In this document: positions 1 to 8,782 of the stretch, in pieces | Position numbering within the stretch: the first letter of the stretch is position 1 | Layout of the letters: every line of letters begins with the position of its first letter | Origin: Couchioplanes caeruleus | Lineage (GTDB): Bacteria > Actinomycetota > Actinomycetes > Mycobacteriales > Micromonosporaceae | Assembly: GCF_023499255.1 (NCBI RefSeq) | Contig: NZ_CP092183.1 | Span: 7,374,501 to 7,438,500 of the forward strand | Direction of reading: 5' to 3' | DNA: 64,000 nucleotides | Translations under genes and position numbers: made by a program | Notes under the pieces: model-generated | What the model was told of the DNA's origin: nothing | Databases searched by the model: none | What the model saw: the letters and a program-made list of their open reading frames with translations, nothing else

Positions 1-702
1 GCGGCCCTCGCGGCTGCCGTCCGCCGTGACCCCACCACGCCGCTGCTGACCTGGTACGACGACGCCTCGGGCGACCGTACCGAGCTGTCCGGCGCGACGA
101 TGGACAACTGGGTCGCCAAGACGGCCAACCTGCTGGTGGACGGCGCCGGCCTGGGTTCCGGCGACACGGCGGCGGTGCTGCTGCCACCGCACTGGCAGAC
201 GGCCGCGGTCCTGTTGGGCGCCTGGGCCGCGGGGCTCGAGGTGTGTACGGGTCCGGCTCCGCAGCCGGCCGACATCCTCTTCGCCTGGCCCGGGACGGTG
301 CAGGCGGCGGACGCCTGGAAGACAGGGGACCGCTACGTGACAGGCCTCCTGCCGCTCGCCATGCCGCTGCGGCCGCTCCCGCCGGGCTTCGCGGACTACA
401 CCGTCGAGGTACGCGGCTACGGCGACCGCTTCGTGGCGTACCAGCCGGTCACCGGCGAGGACGTCGCCCTCGACGGCACGGACCACGGCACGATCTCGGG
501 TACGGCGGCGGCGCGCGCGCAGGAACTCGGCATCGGGCCGGCCGCGCGCGTGCTCGTGGACGCCGGAACCCACCCGGACCCGGTCGACTGGCTCCTCGCC
601 CCCCTGTACGCCGGGGCGAGCATCGTGCTCTGCGCCAACCTGGACCGGACGACGCTGGAGAAGCGCGCCGCGGCGGAGAACGTGACGCTGACCCTCGCCT
701 GA
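1..702 (+). CDS. TIGR03089-like AMP-binding-fold protein, 5' truncated
   Basis: The reading frame is open from the first base, so the true start lies outside the window; 233 residues and the stop are visible. The protein looks like the actinobacterial TIGR03089 family, small relatives of the N-terminal lobe of acyl/AMP ligases. The segments around LLPPHWQTAAVLLGAWAAG and WLLAPLYAGASIVLC match the way ligases frame the nucleotide pocket. No P-loop (SGTTG) or C-terminal lysine domain is present, so adenylating activity is doubtful. Codon use is strongly GC3-biased, as expected of a real gene. It converges on the membrane gene downstream. Confidence 0.7.
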   Translation, partial: AALAAAVRRDPTTPLLTWYDDASGDRTELSGATMDNWVAKTANLLVDGAGLGSGDTAAVLLPPHWQTAAVLLGAWAAGLEVCTGPAPQPADILFAWPGTVQAADAWKTGDRYVTGLLPLAMPLRPLPPGFADYTVEVRGYGDRFVAYQPVTGEDVALDGTDHGTISGTAAARAQELGIGPAARVLVDAGTHPDPVDWLLAPLYAGASIVLCANLDRTTLEKRAAAENVTLTLA

Positions 703-719
703 CGGCCGCTCCCGACCGG

Positions 720-1169
720 CTACGGCCGCGCCGGAGGGGCGCCGGTGTCTTTCTGGGCAGGCCCATCCGAGATGGTCACGCCTTGTCCGTCGTGCACGAC
801 GACGCCGGCACGACGGACCGTGACCCGCGCCCGAGACGCGGAGCGGCGTGCCGACCGGCCGATCGTCGGCGGCGGCTGGACGTCCTTCGTGATGGCCACA
901 TCCCCACGGGGCCGGGTCACGAGGTAGGCGACGTCCTCGGCGTCGAGCTCGGCGAGCCCGGAACCGTCGTCCGGCGCCCCGGCGCCCCCGGAGCGGCTGT
1001 AGGACCGGCGTGCCTGCGCCAGGCTGAAGGCGCCGAACAGGAAGCTGCCGATGCTGGCGCACTGGTCGAGGACGCTCAACGGGCCGCCGGCGAGGGCGAA
1101 ACCGAGGACGGTCAGCAGAATGCCGGTGCCGGCGAGGAGGATCCAGGTCTTGCCGACCGTACGTCTCAC
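720..1169 (-). CDS. Small two-helix membrane protein, function unknown
   Basis: This 149-residue protein is unrecognised. Two hydrophobic helices sit at about residues 8-28 and 36-52, followed by a soluble Arg/Asp-rich tail of about 95 residues that is probably cytoplasmic. The start overlaps the stop of the larger membrane gene upstream by four bases (ATGA), so the two are almost certainly translationally coupled. Shared topology (N-terminal helices, charged tail) suggests that the pair forms one membrane complex; this is inference from gene order only. No signal peptidase site, metal motif or enzyme motif was seen. Confidence 0.55.
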   Translation of the reverse strand: MRRTVGKTWILLAGTGILLTVLGFALAGGPLSVLDQCASIGSFLFGAFSLAQARRSYSRSGGAGAPDDGSGLAELDAEDVAYLVTRPRGDVAITKDVQPPPTIGRSARRSASRARVTVRRAGVVVHDGQGVTISDGPAQKDTGAPPARP

Positions 1170-2974
1170 AGTGACCGCCCCCCGAGACCACCCGCGTCGC
1201 GCCCCGGCCGATCGGTTCCTCGCATGTCGTCCCGCCCCCTCTGTATCCGTCGTCGTTCCCGGTCGACCTCCGGGTTGTCGAACACCGGCGACGTCGTACG
1301 CACGCCGAGCTCCCCGTGGTAGGTGTCCGCGCCGCCCCGCTCCCGATCGGTGCGATCCGCCCCCGGGCCGCTACGAGCCGGCCACGCGTTCGTCCGGGAC
1401 GGCCCCCGGTCCGTGCGGGACAGGTCCCGGTCGCGCCGCAGGTCGACGAGCCGGTCGTGCAGGCGCGTCCGGTCGAAGCCGGGCCGGCTCAGCTCCACCC
1501 GGCTCCTGAGCTCGTTCCCGGCGCCGACCACGGCCACCTCGGCGTCGCGTACCCGGGCCGTGCCGAACAATCCCCGCACGGACGCGTCGTCCACGTCGCC
1601 GCGGGCGCCGCGAATGAGGTCCCGGTCGTCGGCGCGCCCGGCGACCGCCAGCGCATGCCTCAGGAACGCCGCCAGGTCACGGTCGGCTTCACGATCCACG
1701 AGCTCCGCTGCTCGTACGGCCCTGTCAGCGGTGCGGTCCCGCAGGGTCTTCGCCAGCAGGCCGCAGAGCCTGGCATCGCGCAGCAGCAAGTCCTCGAGCG
1801 GCAGCACCGAGATATCGAAGACGACCCGCTTCTCGATGTCGGTACGGGTGCCGTTCCCCAGGTGCACGTAGGCGCAGTCGTACACCTCGACCCGGTGGTG
1901 CGCCTTCACCGGCAACCGCTCCTGCGAGCCGTCGGGCCCGGGGCGTCCGAGGATCGCGCGAAGCCGGCGCTGGAACCGGGCCACCGACCCGCCGCGGACC
2001 AGGTCGTCCAGCGCCTGGGCGCAGCGTTCCCGCAGGGCGCCGAGGGACAGTTCCACCCGCTTGACCCGCAGGTGTGTGCGGAGGTCGACCGTGACGTCGT
2101 CGCCCACCACCACGGTCCGGGAGTCGTGGACCCGTACGGTGCCGGGGCCGCAGATCCGGCCCATGCCGACGACGTTCACCGATGCGCCCAGCATCGCCTG
2201 GACCTGCAGGTGGGCCGGTCGCTCCAGCGCAACGGGGAAGGAGCGGTCGCGTGCCGACGGCCGCGTACGGTGGGGCGTCGGCTGAACGGGCCCGACGACA
2301 CCCGGCACGGGACGCGACGACCTGCGCTCGTCCACCATCGGCACGCCGGCGCTGCGTTCCGGAACAGCCGAGCAGCGCTCCTCGACGAACGGCAGGGACG
2401 GGCCCGGTTCCGGACGCGACGACCGCCGCTCGTCGCCCTGCAGACCCTCGGTCAGCACGGACGATCGCCAGGGCGTCACGTCGGCGCCGGCCGGGGCGGA
2501 CTCGACCACACCCGGCCCGGCGGCCCGGGCCGGGGCCGACGGCGAGGCCGTCGGCCGCCGGAGAGGCTTCGAGGGCGTCCACCGAGCGGAGCGGGACGAG
2601 ACGGCCATCGCTACTCCACCGACCAGCGCCACGAGGGCGACGCCCACCAGGGGCGGAACCCAGTAGCGCGGACCACCGGTCACGGCCAGCCAGACCACGC
2701 CCGGCACGGAGACCACTGCGGCGAGAGCCAGCCGGCGGCGCGCCGTCCGGTCACGGATGCCGGTTGCGGCGAGAGCGATCTGGGCGATGAGGGCGCCCTC
2801 CAGGTACGCGCGCCAGGTCACGTCACTCCCGGCCCAGAGCACCACGCCGAGCACGACGAAGCCCATGGACAGGACCGGGCCGGCGCGACGGGTGCCCAGG
2901 AGGGCCAGCGCCACCGTCGTCCACAGGGTCCACATCGAGAGGGCGAGGACCGTACCCGCATCCCACCGCGACAT
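1166..2974 (-). CDS. Multi-helix membrane protein with long charged cytosolic domain
   Basis: The 602-residue product has about five N-terminal transmembrane helices within residues 8-135. A Pro/Ser/Arg-rich linker follows (about 140-245), in which an RRSSRP-type phrase recurs. A soluble region from about 250 alternates short beta-rich stretches with Arg/Asp-rich segments, and the last 120 residues are extremely charged. It overlaps the next gene by four bases. The function is unknown. The beta-rich stretch near 255-300 (VNVVGMG, VVVGDDVTVD) could be an interaction module, but I cannot assign a family. Start: ATG 2974, the first Met before the hydrophobic segment. Confidence 0.55.
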   Translation of the reverse strand: MSRWDAGTVLALSMWTLWTTVALALLGTRRAGPVLSMGFVVLGVVLWAGSDVTWRAYLEGALIAQIALAATGIRDRTARRRLALAAVVSVPGVVWLAVTGGPRYWVPPLVGVALVALVGGVAMAVSSRSARWTPSKPLRRPTASPSAPARAAGPGVVESAPAGADVTPWRSSVLTEGLQGDERRSSRPEPGPSLPFVEERCSAVPERSAGVPMVDERRSSRPVPGVVGPVQPTPHRTRPSARDRSFPVALERPAHLQVQAMLGASVNVVGMGRICGPGTVRVHDSRTVVVGDDVTVDLRTHLRVKRVELSLGALRERCAQALDDLVRGGSVARFQRRLRAILGRPGPDGSQERLPVKAHHRVEVYDCAYVHLGNGTRTDIEKRVVFDISVLPLEDLLLRDARLCGLLAKTLRDRTADRAVRAAELVDREADRDLAAFLRHALAVAGRADDRDLIRGARGDVDDASVRGLFGTARVRDAEVAVVGAGNELRSRVELSRPGFDRTRLHDRLVDLRRDRDLSRTDRGPSRTNAWPARSGPGADRTDRERGGADTYHGELGVRTTSPVFDNPEVDRERRRIQRGRDDMRGTDRPGRDAGGLGGRSL

Positions 2975-3016
2975 AGACCAAGAGTAATCGAAACGTCACA
3001 GAAGACGAGGGCCTGC

Positions 3017-4933
3017 TCAGCGACGCTGGGCGTACTCCTCGAAGGCCGTCAGCGACTCCGGGTTGGCCAGCGCACCCTTCGCCGCCGCCTGGTCGGCCGG
3101 TGTGCCGGTGAGGATGCGCTTCACCGGGACCTCGAGCTTCTTCGCCGACAGGGTGCGCGGGACCGCCCGTACCTGATGGATCTCGTCGGGGACGTGCCGC
3201 GGCGACAGCGCGGCACGCAGCTCGGCCCGGATGCGGCCGCGCAGCGCGTCGTCGAGCTCGAGGCCCTCGGCGAGCACCACGAACAGCAGCAGCTCGTCCG
3301 CCTCGTCGAGGTGGACGACGACCGAGTCGGCGATCTCCGGGATCGCCTCGACCACCGAGTAGAACTCGGCGGTGCCGAGCCGCACGCCGCCGCGGTTCAG
3401 GGTGGCGTCGGAACGGCCGGTGATCACGCAGGTGCCGTCCTCGCCGACCGTGATCCAGTCGCCGTGCCGCCACACGCCGGGGAAGACGTCGAAGTAGGCC
3501 TCGAAGTAGCGGCGGCCGTCCGGGTCGTTCCAGAAGCCCACCGGCATGCTCGGCATCGGCGCGGTGATGACCAGCTCGCCGAGCTGCCCGATGAGCGGTT
3601 TGCCCTGCGGGTCGTACGCCTCCACCCGCGCGCCCAGCGCCCGGCACGAGATGACGCCCTCGACCACCGGCAGCAGCGGCGCGCCGCCGACGAAGCCGGT
3701 GCACACGTCGGTGCCGCCGGACAGCGACTGGAGCTGCGGCTTCTCCCCCAGCGCCTCGTAGACCCAGCGGAAGCCCTCGGGGGGCAGCGGCGCGCCCGTC
3801 GAGCCCACGCCGCGGATCACGTTCGGTGGCGGCTGCACCCCGGCCTTGCGGCACGCCAGGATGAACGGTGCGGACGTACCGAAGAAGGTGACCTGCGCGT
3901 CGGCGGCGAGCCGCCAGAGCGCGCCCAGGTCGGGGTGCCCGGGGTTGCCGTCGAACAGCACGATCGCCGCGCCGACCGCCGGGCCCGAGGCCAGGAAGTT
4001 CCACATCATCCAGCCGGTCGTGGTGAACCAGAAGAACCGGTCGCCGGGGCCGAGGTCGTGGTGCAGCGCGAGCATCTTGACGTGCTCGAGCAGGATGCCG
4101 CCGTGGCCGTGCACGATCGGCTTGGGCAGGCCCGTGGTGCCGGAGGAGTAGAGCACGTAGAGCGGGTGGGCGAACGGCACCGCGGCGAACGTCAGCGGGT
4201 CGTCGCCGTCGAGCGTGTCCCAGTCGCCCTCGCTGCCCAGGTACGGGATCGTGATGACGCGTTCGACGCTGGGCAGCGCCTCGCGGATGGCCGCCACCTC
4301 GGCGCTGCGGTCGATCGCCTTGTCGCCGTAGCGGTAGCCGTCGACCGCGACCAGCACCTTCGGCTCGATCTGGGTCCAGCGGTCGATGACGCTGCGCACG
4401 CCGAACTCCGGCGCGCACGACGAGAAGACGGCGCCGAGGCTCGCCGTCGCCAGCATGAGGACGTACGTCTCCGGGATGTTCGGCGCATACGCCGCGACCC
4501 GGTCCCCGGTGGTGACGCCGAGCCGGCGCAGCCCGGCGGCGACCCGCCGGACCCGGTCGCGCAGCTGCCGGGCGGTGAGCGTGACCGGCTCCCGGGTCTG
4601 GGAGTACGCGATGACGACCGGGTCCTCGTCGCCGAGGCCGGGCATCCGCAGAACGTGCTCGGCGTAGTTCAGCGTCGCCCCGGGGAACCACGTGGCCCCC
4701 GGCATCGCCGTGTCGCCGAGGACCGCGGTCGGCGCGGCGTGGGCGACCACCTCGAAGTAGTCCCAGATCGCCTGCCAGAACCCGGTCATGTCGGTGACGG
4801 ACCACTCCCACAGCCCGGCGTAGTCGCGCACGTCGACGCCGCGCTCGGCGCGCAGCCAGGTCAGGAACCGGCCCATCCTGGAGGTCTCCAGGACGTCCGC
4901 CGGCGGCGTCCACAGCACTGTGCCCGTCGTCAT
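3017..4933 (-). CDS. Acetoacetate--CoA ligase
   Basis: This 638-residue ANL-superfamily ligase would activate acetoacetate to acetoacetyl-CoA with ATP. The N-terminal ACAS-type cap contains WFPGATLNYAEH, typical of acetoacetyl-CoA synthetases. The P-loop YSSGTTGLPKP lies near residue 265, the SGGTDVCTGFVGG region near 400, the GDW hinge near 490, and the C-terminal lysine region LSAKKLEVPVKRIL near 605. I chose ATG 4933 over a GTG two codons earlier because AAGG sits seven bases upstream of the ATG. The thioesterase gene ends 17 bp upstream on the same strand and may be cotranscribed. The role is probably ketone-body or branched-chain carbon recovery. Confidence 0.9.
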   Translation of the reverse strand: MTTGTVLWTPPADVLETSRMGRFLTWLRAERGVDVRDYAGLWEWSVTDMTGFWQAIWDYFEVVAHAAPTAVLGDTAMPGATWFPGATLNYAEHVLRMPGLGDEDPVVIAYSQTREPVTLTARQLRDRVRRVAAGLRRLGVTTGDRVAAYAPNIPETYVLMLATASLGAVFSSCAPEFGVRSVIDRWTQIEPKVLVAVDGYRYGDKAIDRSAEVAAIREALPSVERVITIPYLGSEGDWDTLDGDDPLTFAAVPFAHPLYVLYSSGTTGLPKPIVHGHGGILLEHVKMLALHHDLGPGDRFFWFTTTGWMMWNFLASGPAVGAAIVLFDGNPGHPDLGALWRLAADAQVTFFGTSAPFILACRKAGVQPPPNVIRGVGSTGAPLPPEGFRWVYEALGEKPQLQSLSGGTDVCTGFVGGAPLLPVVEGVISCRALGARVEAYDPQGKPLIGQLGELVITAPMPSMPVGFWNDPDGRRYFEAYFDVFPGVWRHGDWITVGEDGTCVITGRSDATLNRGGVRLGTAEFYSVVEAIPEIADSVVVHLDEADELLLFVVLAEGLELDDALRGRIRAELRAALSPRHVPDEIHQVRAVPRTLSAKKLEVPVKRILTGTPADQAAAKGALANPESLTAFEEYAQRR

Positions 4934-4949
4934 GCGCACACCTTAACGC

Positions 4950-5465
4950 TCATTCAGCGTGGCCCGCCCGGGCCATCTGGATCGCCTTCCTGCGGGCCAG
5001 GCGGTGCTCGCGGCGGATGATCGCCTCGCGGAAGCGCCGCTGGTCGTCGGGCGTCTCCGGCAGCACCGGCGGGACCGCGCGCGGATGCCCGGAGACGTCC
5101 ACCCCGACGAACACCAGGTAGGCGGTGGCCACCGTGATCGGATCGCCGCCGGCGGTGTCCCACCGCTCCGCGGTCAGCCGTACGCCCACCTCCATCGAGG
5201 TGCTGCCGGTCCAGTTGACCTGCGCGTACGCGTGCACGAGGTCGCCCACCCGCACCGGCTCCACGAACACGATCTCGTCGATCGCGGCGGTCACCGCGGT
5301 CCCGCCGCTGTGCCGGGCGGCCGCCGCGCCGGCCACGTCGTCGACGAACTTCATCAGCACGCCGCCGTGCACGGTGCCGTACAGGTTGACGTCGACCGCG
5401 CTCATGATCCGGCTCAACGTGACACGCGAGTGCGAGGTCGGCCGTCCCGACGGGTGGTCAGTCAT
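4950..5465 (-). CDS. Acyl-CoA thioesterase, hotdog fold
   Basis: This 171-residue single-hotdog protein resembles the BFIT/BACH cytosolic acyl-CoA thioesterases, which hydrolyse acyl-CoA to free acid and CoA. The segment NLYGTVHGGVLMKFVDDVAG has the conserved HGG loop and the acidic residue of the hotdog helix, and AIDEIVFVEPVRVGDLV is the typical second strand pair. The tail is basic and helical. It lies just upstream of acetoacetyl-CoA ligase on the same strand (16 bp gap), so both could act on the same CoA pool. The substrate is not predictable from sequence. Confidence 0.85.
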   Translation of the reverse strand: MTDHPSGRPTSHSRVTLSRIMSAVDVNLYGTVHGGVLMKFVDDVAGAAAARHSGGTAVTAAIDEIVFVEPVRVGDLVHAYAQVNWTGSTSMEVGVRLTAERWDTAGGDPITVATAYLVFVGVDVSGHPRAVPPVLPETPDDQRRFREAIIRREHRLARRKAIQMARAGHAE

Positions 5466-5515
5466 GCCCGATACGTTAATTCCTCCTGGTTGCCGCCCCC
5501 GGGTACGGTCCGGAC

Positions 5516-6532
5516 GTGCGACATCTCCGGTCGATCCTGTACGCCCTCGTGCTGGCGCCCGCGACGTGGATCCTCTGCGGGGTCGGGTTCGACCAGGACC
5601 TCACCGGGCGGGCCCGCGACAACGGCGGCCCCGAGTCGCTGGGCGGGCTGCTGCTGCTCCTGCTGGCCGGGGCGGCGTACGCGATCCTGCTCTTCGCCCC
5701 CGTCTCCCCCGCCGGACCGCTCGTCGCCGGCCTGGCCTTCCTCGGCATCGGCGCCTGGGCGCGAGTAGCCCCCGACTCGTACGCCGCCATCTGGCCGGCG
5801 GAGGTCACCAAGGACGGCTTCAACGTCAGCACCCCCGGGTACGGCCTAGCGCTCCTGCTCGCCGTCCCCCTGCTGTGCACGGCGCTGAGCGCCCGCCGCT
5901 GGGCCGGGTACGAGCCGCCGCAGGTGGTCTTCATCGGCACGCTCGGCCGCGCCCGCGGGTCCGCCGCGGCACCGGGCACCCCGATGGCGTCCGAACGCAC
6001 CGCGGTCTTCGGCACCGCGGCGGGCGACGAGGACGAGAAGACGACGCTGCTGTCCGGGCTGTTCCCGCCGCTCAACCAGGACCCGCACGCCGAGGCGCCC
6101 ACGCAGGACGTCGCGAAGTCGGAGGAGCCGACGCGGGACGTCGCGAAGTCGGAACAGCCGACGCGCGACGTCGCGAAGTCGGAGGACGTCACGACCGTCA
6201 TCTCCGCGCCCGGCGCGGCGGACGGCGAGAAGACGCAGGTGATCGGGCCGGCGGAGGTGCCCGGCGACCGGACGCAGGTGCTCAGCCGGGTCGCCGATCC
6301 AGGGCCCGGCGAGGCGCCGTCCATTGGCGCCGAGGAGCGGCCCGACCCGGGTCAGGACCCGACCACGCGGCTGACACCCGTACCCCCGGCTCCTCCGGCT
6401 CCCGCCCGCGGGCGGGGCACCACCGTGGCCAACCTGGAACGCCCGGCCGACGAGGCCGCCGACGACACCCGGCCCATCTCCCTGCCGGCGCAGCGCCGTC
6501 CGGAAGAGGACGAGGCCACCCGCCGGCTGTAG
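5516..6532 (+). CDS. Membrane protein with repeat-bearing acidic cytosolic tail
   Basis: The protein has 338 residues and starts at GTG 5516. Four hydrophobic helices are visible between about residues 5 and 125, followed by a low-complexity Glu/Asp/Pro/Thr tail of about 200 residues. Near residues 195-225 a 10-residue unit (DVAKSEEPTR-like) is repeated three times, matching a 30-bp tandem DNA repeat. Phrases such as ERTAVFGTA, EKTTLLSG and DRTQVLSR, all with Thr before hydrophobics, suggest possible Ser/Thr-kinase phosphosites, but this is only inference. The TauE-like permease begins 10 bp downstream, suggesting an operon. Confidence 0.6.
   Translation: MRHLRSILYALVLAPATWILCGVGFDQDLTGRARDNGGPESLGGLLLLLLAGAAYAILLFAPVSPAGPLVAGLAFLGIGAWARVAPDSYAAIWPAEVTKDGFNVSTPGYGLALLLAVPLLCTALSARRWAGYEPPQVVFIGTLGRARGSAAAPGTPMASERTAVFGTAAGDEDEKTTLLSGLFPPLNQDPHAEAPTQDVAKSEEPTRDVAKSEQPTRDVAKSEDVTTVISAPGAADGEKTQVIGPAEVPGDRTQVLSRVADPGPGEAPSIGAEERPDPGQDPTTRLTPVPPAPPAPARGRGTTVANLERPADEAADDTRPISLPAQRRPEEDEATRRL
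6100..6191 (+). repeat. Three-copy 30-bp in-frame tandem repeat
   Basis: The unit GACGTCGCGAAGTCGGA recurs at a 30-bp period, each copy followed by a diverged GGAGCCGACGCG-type spacer. It encodes DVAKSE plus a variable PTR linker inside the tail of the membrane protein. Because the unit is a multiple of three, copy-number change would alter tail length without shifting the frame. Confidence 0.85.
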
Positions 6533-6542
6533 CTTCGGAGGC

Positions 6543-7349
6543 GTGCTCGCACCGCTCGCGATCTTCGCCGCCGGTTTCTGGGCCGGCATGATCAACGTGG
6601 TGGTGGGCTCGGGCACCCTGGTCACGTTCCCGACGCTCGTGCTGTTCGGCTACCCGCCGCTGGTCGCCAACGTCTCCAACAACATCGGCCTGGTGGGCGG
6701 CGGCATCACCGGCACCTGGGGCTACCGCCGCGAACTCACCGGCCAGGCCGGCCGCCTCCGACAGCTCCTGCCCGCGTCGTGCCTGGGCGGGCTCACCGGG
6801 GCGCTGCTCCTGCTCGTGCTGCCGGCGTCGGCGTTCCGGGCCGTCGTGCCCGTGCTCATCGCGCTCGGCCTGCTCATGGTGGTGGCCGGCCCGGCCCTGC
6901 AACGCCGGGCGGCCGCCCGCCGCGCCCGGCCCGTCACGACACCCGTTCCGTACGCCGAGAGCCCGGCGACCCCCACCCCGTCCCGCGCCCGGAACACCGC
7001 GCTGATCATCGGCACGTTCCTGCTCGGCATCTACGGCGGCTACTTCGGCGCTGCCCAGGGCGTCCTGATCATCGGCCTGATGAGCGTCCTGACCGCGGAA
7101 TCGCTGCAGTCCATCACGGGCCTGAAGAACGTGCTGACCACGGCCGTCAACGCGCTGGCCGCCGTCACGTTCATGCTGGTCGCCTGGCATTCGGTCGACT
7201 GGGCGGCGGTCGCCCTGATCGCGGCGGGGGCGACGCTGGGCGGAGTTGCGGGGGCACGCTTCGGGCGGCGGCTGCCACCCGCCCTGATGCGTGCGCTGAT
7301 CGTCCTGATCGGGCTGGTCGCGATCGCCCGCCTGCTCTTCTTCCCCTGA
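6543..7349 (+). CDS. TSUP (TauE/SafE) family permease
   Basis: The protein has 268 residues with about eight transmembrane helices, in the two four-helix halves typical of the TSUP family, which exports sulfite or organosulfonates or takes up related anions. The half-repeat starts are recognisable: FAAGFWAGMINVVVGSGTLVTFPTLVLFG near residue 7 and FLLGIYGGYFGAAQGVLIIGLMSVL near 158, both with the Gly-rich re-entrant motif. The start is GTG 6543, ten bases after the preceding stop. The substrate cannot be read from sequence and no sulfur gene adjoins it. Confidence 0.85.
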   Translation: MLAPLAIFAAGFWAGMINVVVGSGTLVTFPTLVLFGYPPLVANVSNNIGLVGGGITGTWGYRRELTGQAGRLRQLLPASCLGGLTGALLLLVLPASAFRAVVPVLIALGLLMVVAGPALQRRAAARRARPVTTPVPYAESPATPTPSRARNTALIIGTFLLGIYGGYFGAAQGVLIIGLMSVLTAESLQSITGLKNVLTTAVNALAAVTFMLVAWHSVDWAAVALIAAGATLGGVAGARFGRRLPPALMRALIVLIGLVAIARLLFFP

Positions 7350-7351
7350 CG

Positions 7352-7912
7352 TCAGACCGTCGGCAGGTGGTCCCGGGGAGCCGTCTGCAGCAGCCACGCG
7401 AGCGGCATCTGCGCTTCCTTCTCATAGGCTCCGCCCGGCCCCAGCCGATAGAGGGTCACGGTGAGCGCGGCGTCGCGGGCGACCGTCCAGTACTGCGGGA
7501 TGCCGGCCCTTGCATACTCCTCCACCTTGGCGACCTGATCGATCGCCTCCGACCCCCGCGACACGATCTCGACGGCCAACAGCAGGTCGGTGACGGAGAG
7601 CCACACCGCGCGCTCCTGGGGCTTCGCCCACACGGAGAGGTCCGGGATCCGGCCGCCATCGCCGTCGGGCCCGGGGATGCGGACCCCGGCCACCTGCATC
7701 AGCTGATCCACAGGCACGCCCGCCGTGATGAGCCAGGCCATGAGACGAGTGGCGATGACGGCGTGCTCGCTGTCAGGGGGCGGCACGACGGAAAGAACTC
7801 CCTCAGGACTCGTCTCATATCGACGGCCATGCGTATCGGCGGAGATCATGGCTGCCAGGTCGTCGAGCGTGATGACGGCCGGCATGTATCGCCCCACGGC
7901 CTCTGCGCTCAT
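7352..7912 (-). CDS. Uma2 family (DUF820) nuclease-like protein
   Basis: This 186-residue protein of the Uma2/DUF820 family has a PD-(D/E)XK nuclease fold. Visible motifs are RIPDLSVW (the catalytic Asp strand), LLLAVEIVSRGSEAIDQVAKVEEYARAGIPQYW (the ExxS...K..EY module) and a C-terminal WLL element. Most members are orphan genes amplified in filamentous actinomycetes and cyanobacteria, and their biological role is unknown. It converges on the permease with a 2-bp gap. The catalytic residues look intact. Confidence 0.85.
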   Translation of the reverse strand: MSAEAVGRYMPAVITLDDLAAMISADTHGRRYETSPEGVLSVVPPPDSEHAVIATRLMAWLITAGVPVDQLMQVAGVRIPGPDGDGGRIPDLSVWAKPQERAVWLSVTDLLLAVEIVSRGSEAIDQVAKVEEYARAGIPQYWTVARDAALTVTLYRLGPGGAYEKEAQMPLAWLLQTAPRDHLPTV

Positions 7913-7960
7913 GGCAGCATCCTACTTCTCTCGGACCTGGAGGAAAGCCGGTCGGCGAGC

Positions 7961-7990
7961 CCTGTGGACAACGCTGATGCTGTCCACAGG
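7961..7990. promoter_or_regulatory. Perfect 10-bp inverted repeat with DnaA-box-like arms
   Basis: CCTGTGGACA and TGTCCACAGG form a perfect 10-bp inverted repeat around a 10-base spacer, between the divergent Uma2 and YbaB genes. The left arm with the next base reads, on the minus strand, TTGTCCACA, the actinobacterial DnaA-box consensus. It could be a dimeric regulator site or a DnaA-controlled promoter for the toxin locus; the sequence alone does not decide. Confidence 0.6.
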
Positions 7991-8065
7991 GAGACATCGG
8001 CACCCGGACACGGGGCCGATCGTTGATAGGCTGCGGACGATGAACGGCAGCTACGGGCCCCCACG

Positions 8066-8464
8066 ATGACCAGCAGCTTCCCCGGCGGCGAGGACCTGCT
8101 GGACCCCGATGGCGCACGGGCGTACCTCGCGGACTGGAAGAGCCGGATCGACCGCAAGGCCGCCGATACCCAGGCCATGAGCGACCGCCTCGGCGAGCTG
8201 CGGGTCACCGCGGAGGACGGCAACGGCATCGCCGAGGTGACGATCGACTCCAGCGGGGTCCTCATCGACCTGCGACTCACCGAGCGCATCCAGCGCCTGG
8301 CGCCGGACGTCGTCTCACGGGCCGTGCTCGGTGCGCTGCGGGAGGCCCGGCGCAAGGCCGCCGAGCGGTCACGGCAGATCATCACGGAGACGATGGGCGA
8401 GGACTCGGTGGCAGCCCGTACGATCGCCGACCGGCTCGACGCCCAGGTGCGCGACGGGGAGTGA
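8066..8464 (+). CDS. YbaB/EbfC-family DNA-binding protein
   Basis: The protein has 132 residues. The central strand pair (GNGIAEVTIDSSGVLIDLRLTERI) and the flanking amphipathic helices match the YbaB/EbfC nucleoid-associated fold. It lacks the GM-rich tail of housekeeping YbaB. In actinobacteria, such divergent copies commonly open type VII (ESX/WXG100) toxin loci, and this one precedes an EspC-like gene by 3 bp. It is probably an accessory or regulatory factor of that locus rather than the recR partner, since dnaX/recR are not nearby. Confidence 0.85.
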   Translation: MTSSFPGGEDLLDPDGARAYLADWKSRIDRKAADTQAMSDRLGELRVTAEDGNGIAEVTIDSSGVLIDLRLTERIQRLAPDVVSRAVLGALREARRKAAERSRQIITETMGEDSVAARTIADRLDAQVRDGE

Positions 8465-8467
8465 CGC

Positions 8468-8782
8468 ATGGCCGACGGATTCACCGTGGACGCGGCGCAA
8501 CTGCGGGCGCACGCTGCCAAGGTCGACGCGGTGCAGCGGCGGTTCGCGGCGGTCAAGGGCGCGAGCGCGGCCATCGCCCAGGACGACGCGGCATACGGGA
8601 TGCTGTGCGCCTGGATGTCCGCCATCCTCGAGCGCCGGCACGTACGGCAGGACCAGCTCGTCGCGTACGTGGAGGAGAACCTCGCCCTGGCCGCGGAGGC
8701 GCTGATCCGCACCGGGGACGACTACGACCAGGCCGACGGGACGGCGGCGGACCGGGTACGCCGCGCGGGACGCCTGTCATGA
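8468..8782 (+). CDS. EspC/DUF2580-like type VII secretion-associated protein
   Basis: This 104-residue all-helical protein opens MADGFTVDAAQLRAHAAKVDAVQRRF, the characteristic start of the small ESX secretion-associated (EspC-like, DUF2580) family. The family forms a helical hairpin related to WXG100 proteins. No WXG is present; the hinge is at about residue 45. It overlaps the following WXG100-like gene by four bases (ATGA), so the two products are made in stoichiometric proportion and may heterodimerise as a secretion partner pair. Confidence 0.8.
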   Translation: MADGFTVDAAQLRAHAAKVDAVQRRFAAVKGASAAIAQDDAAYGMLCAWMSAILERRHVRQDQLVAYVEENLALAAEALIRTGDDYDQADGTAADRVRRAGRLS

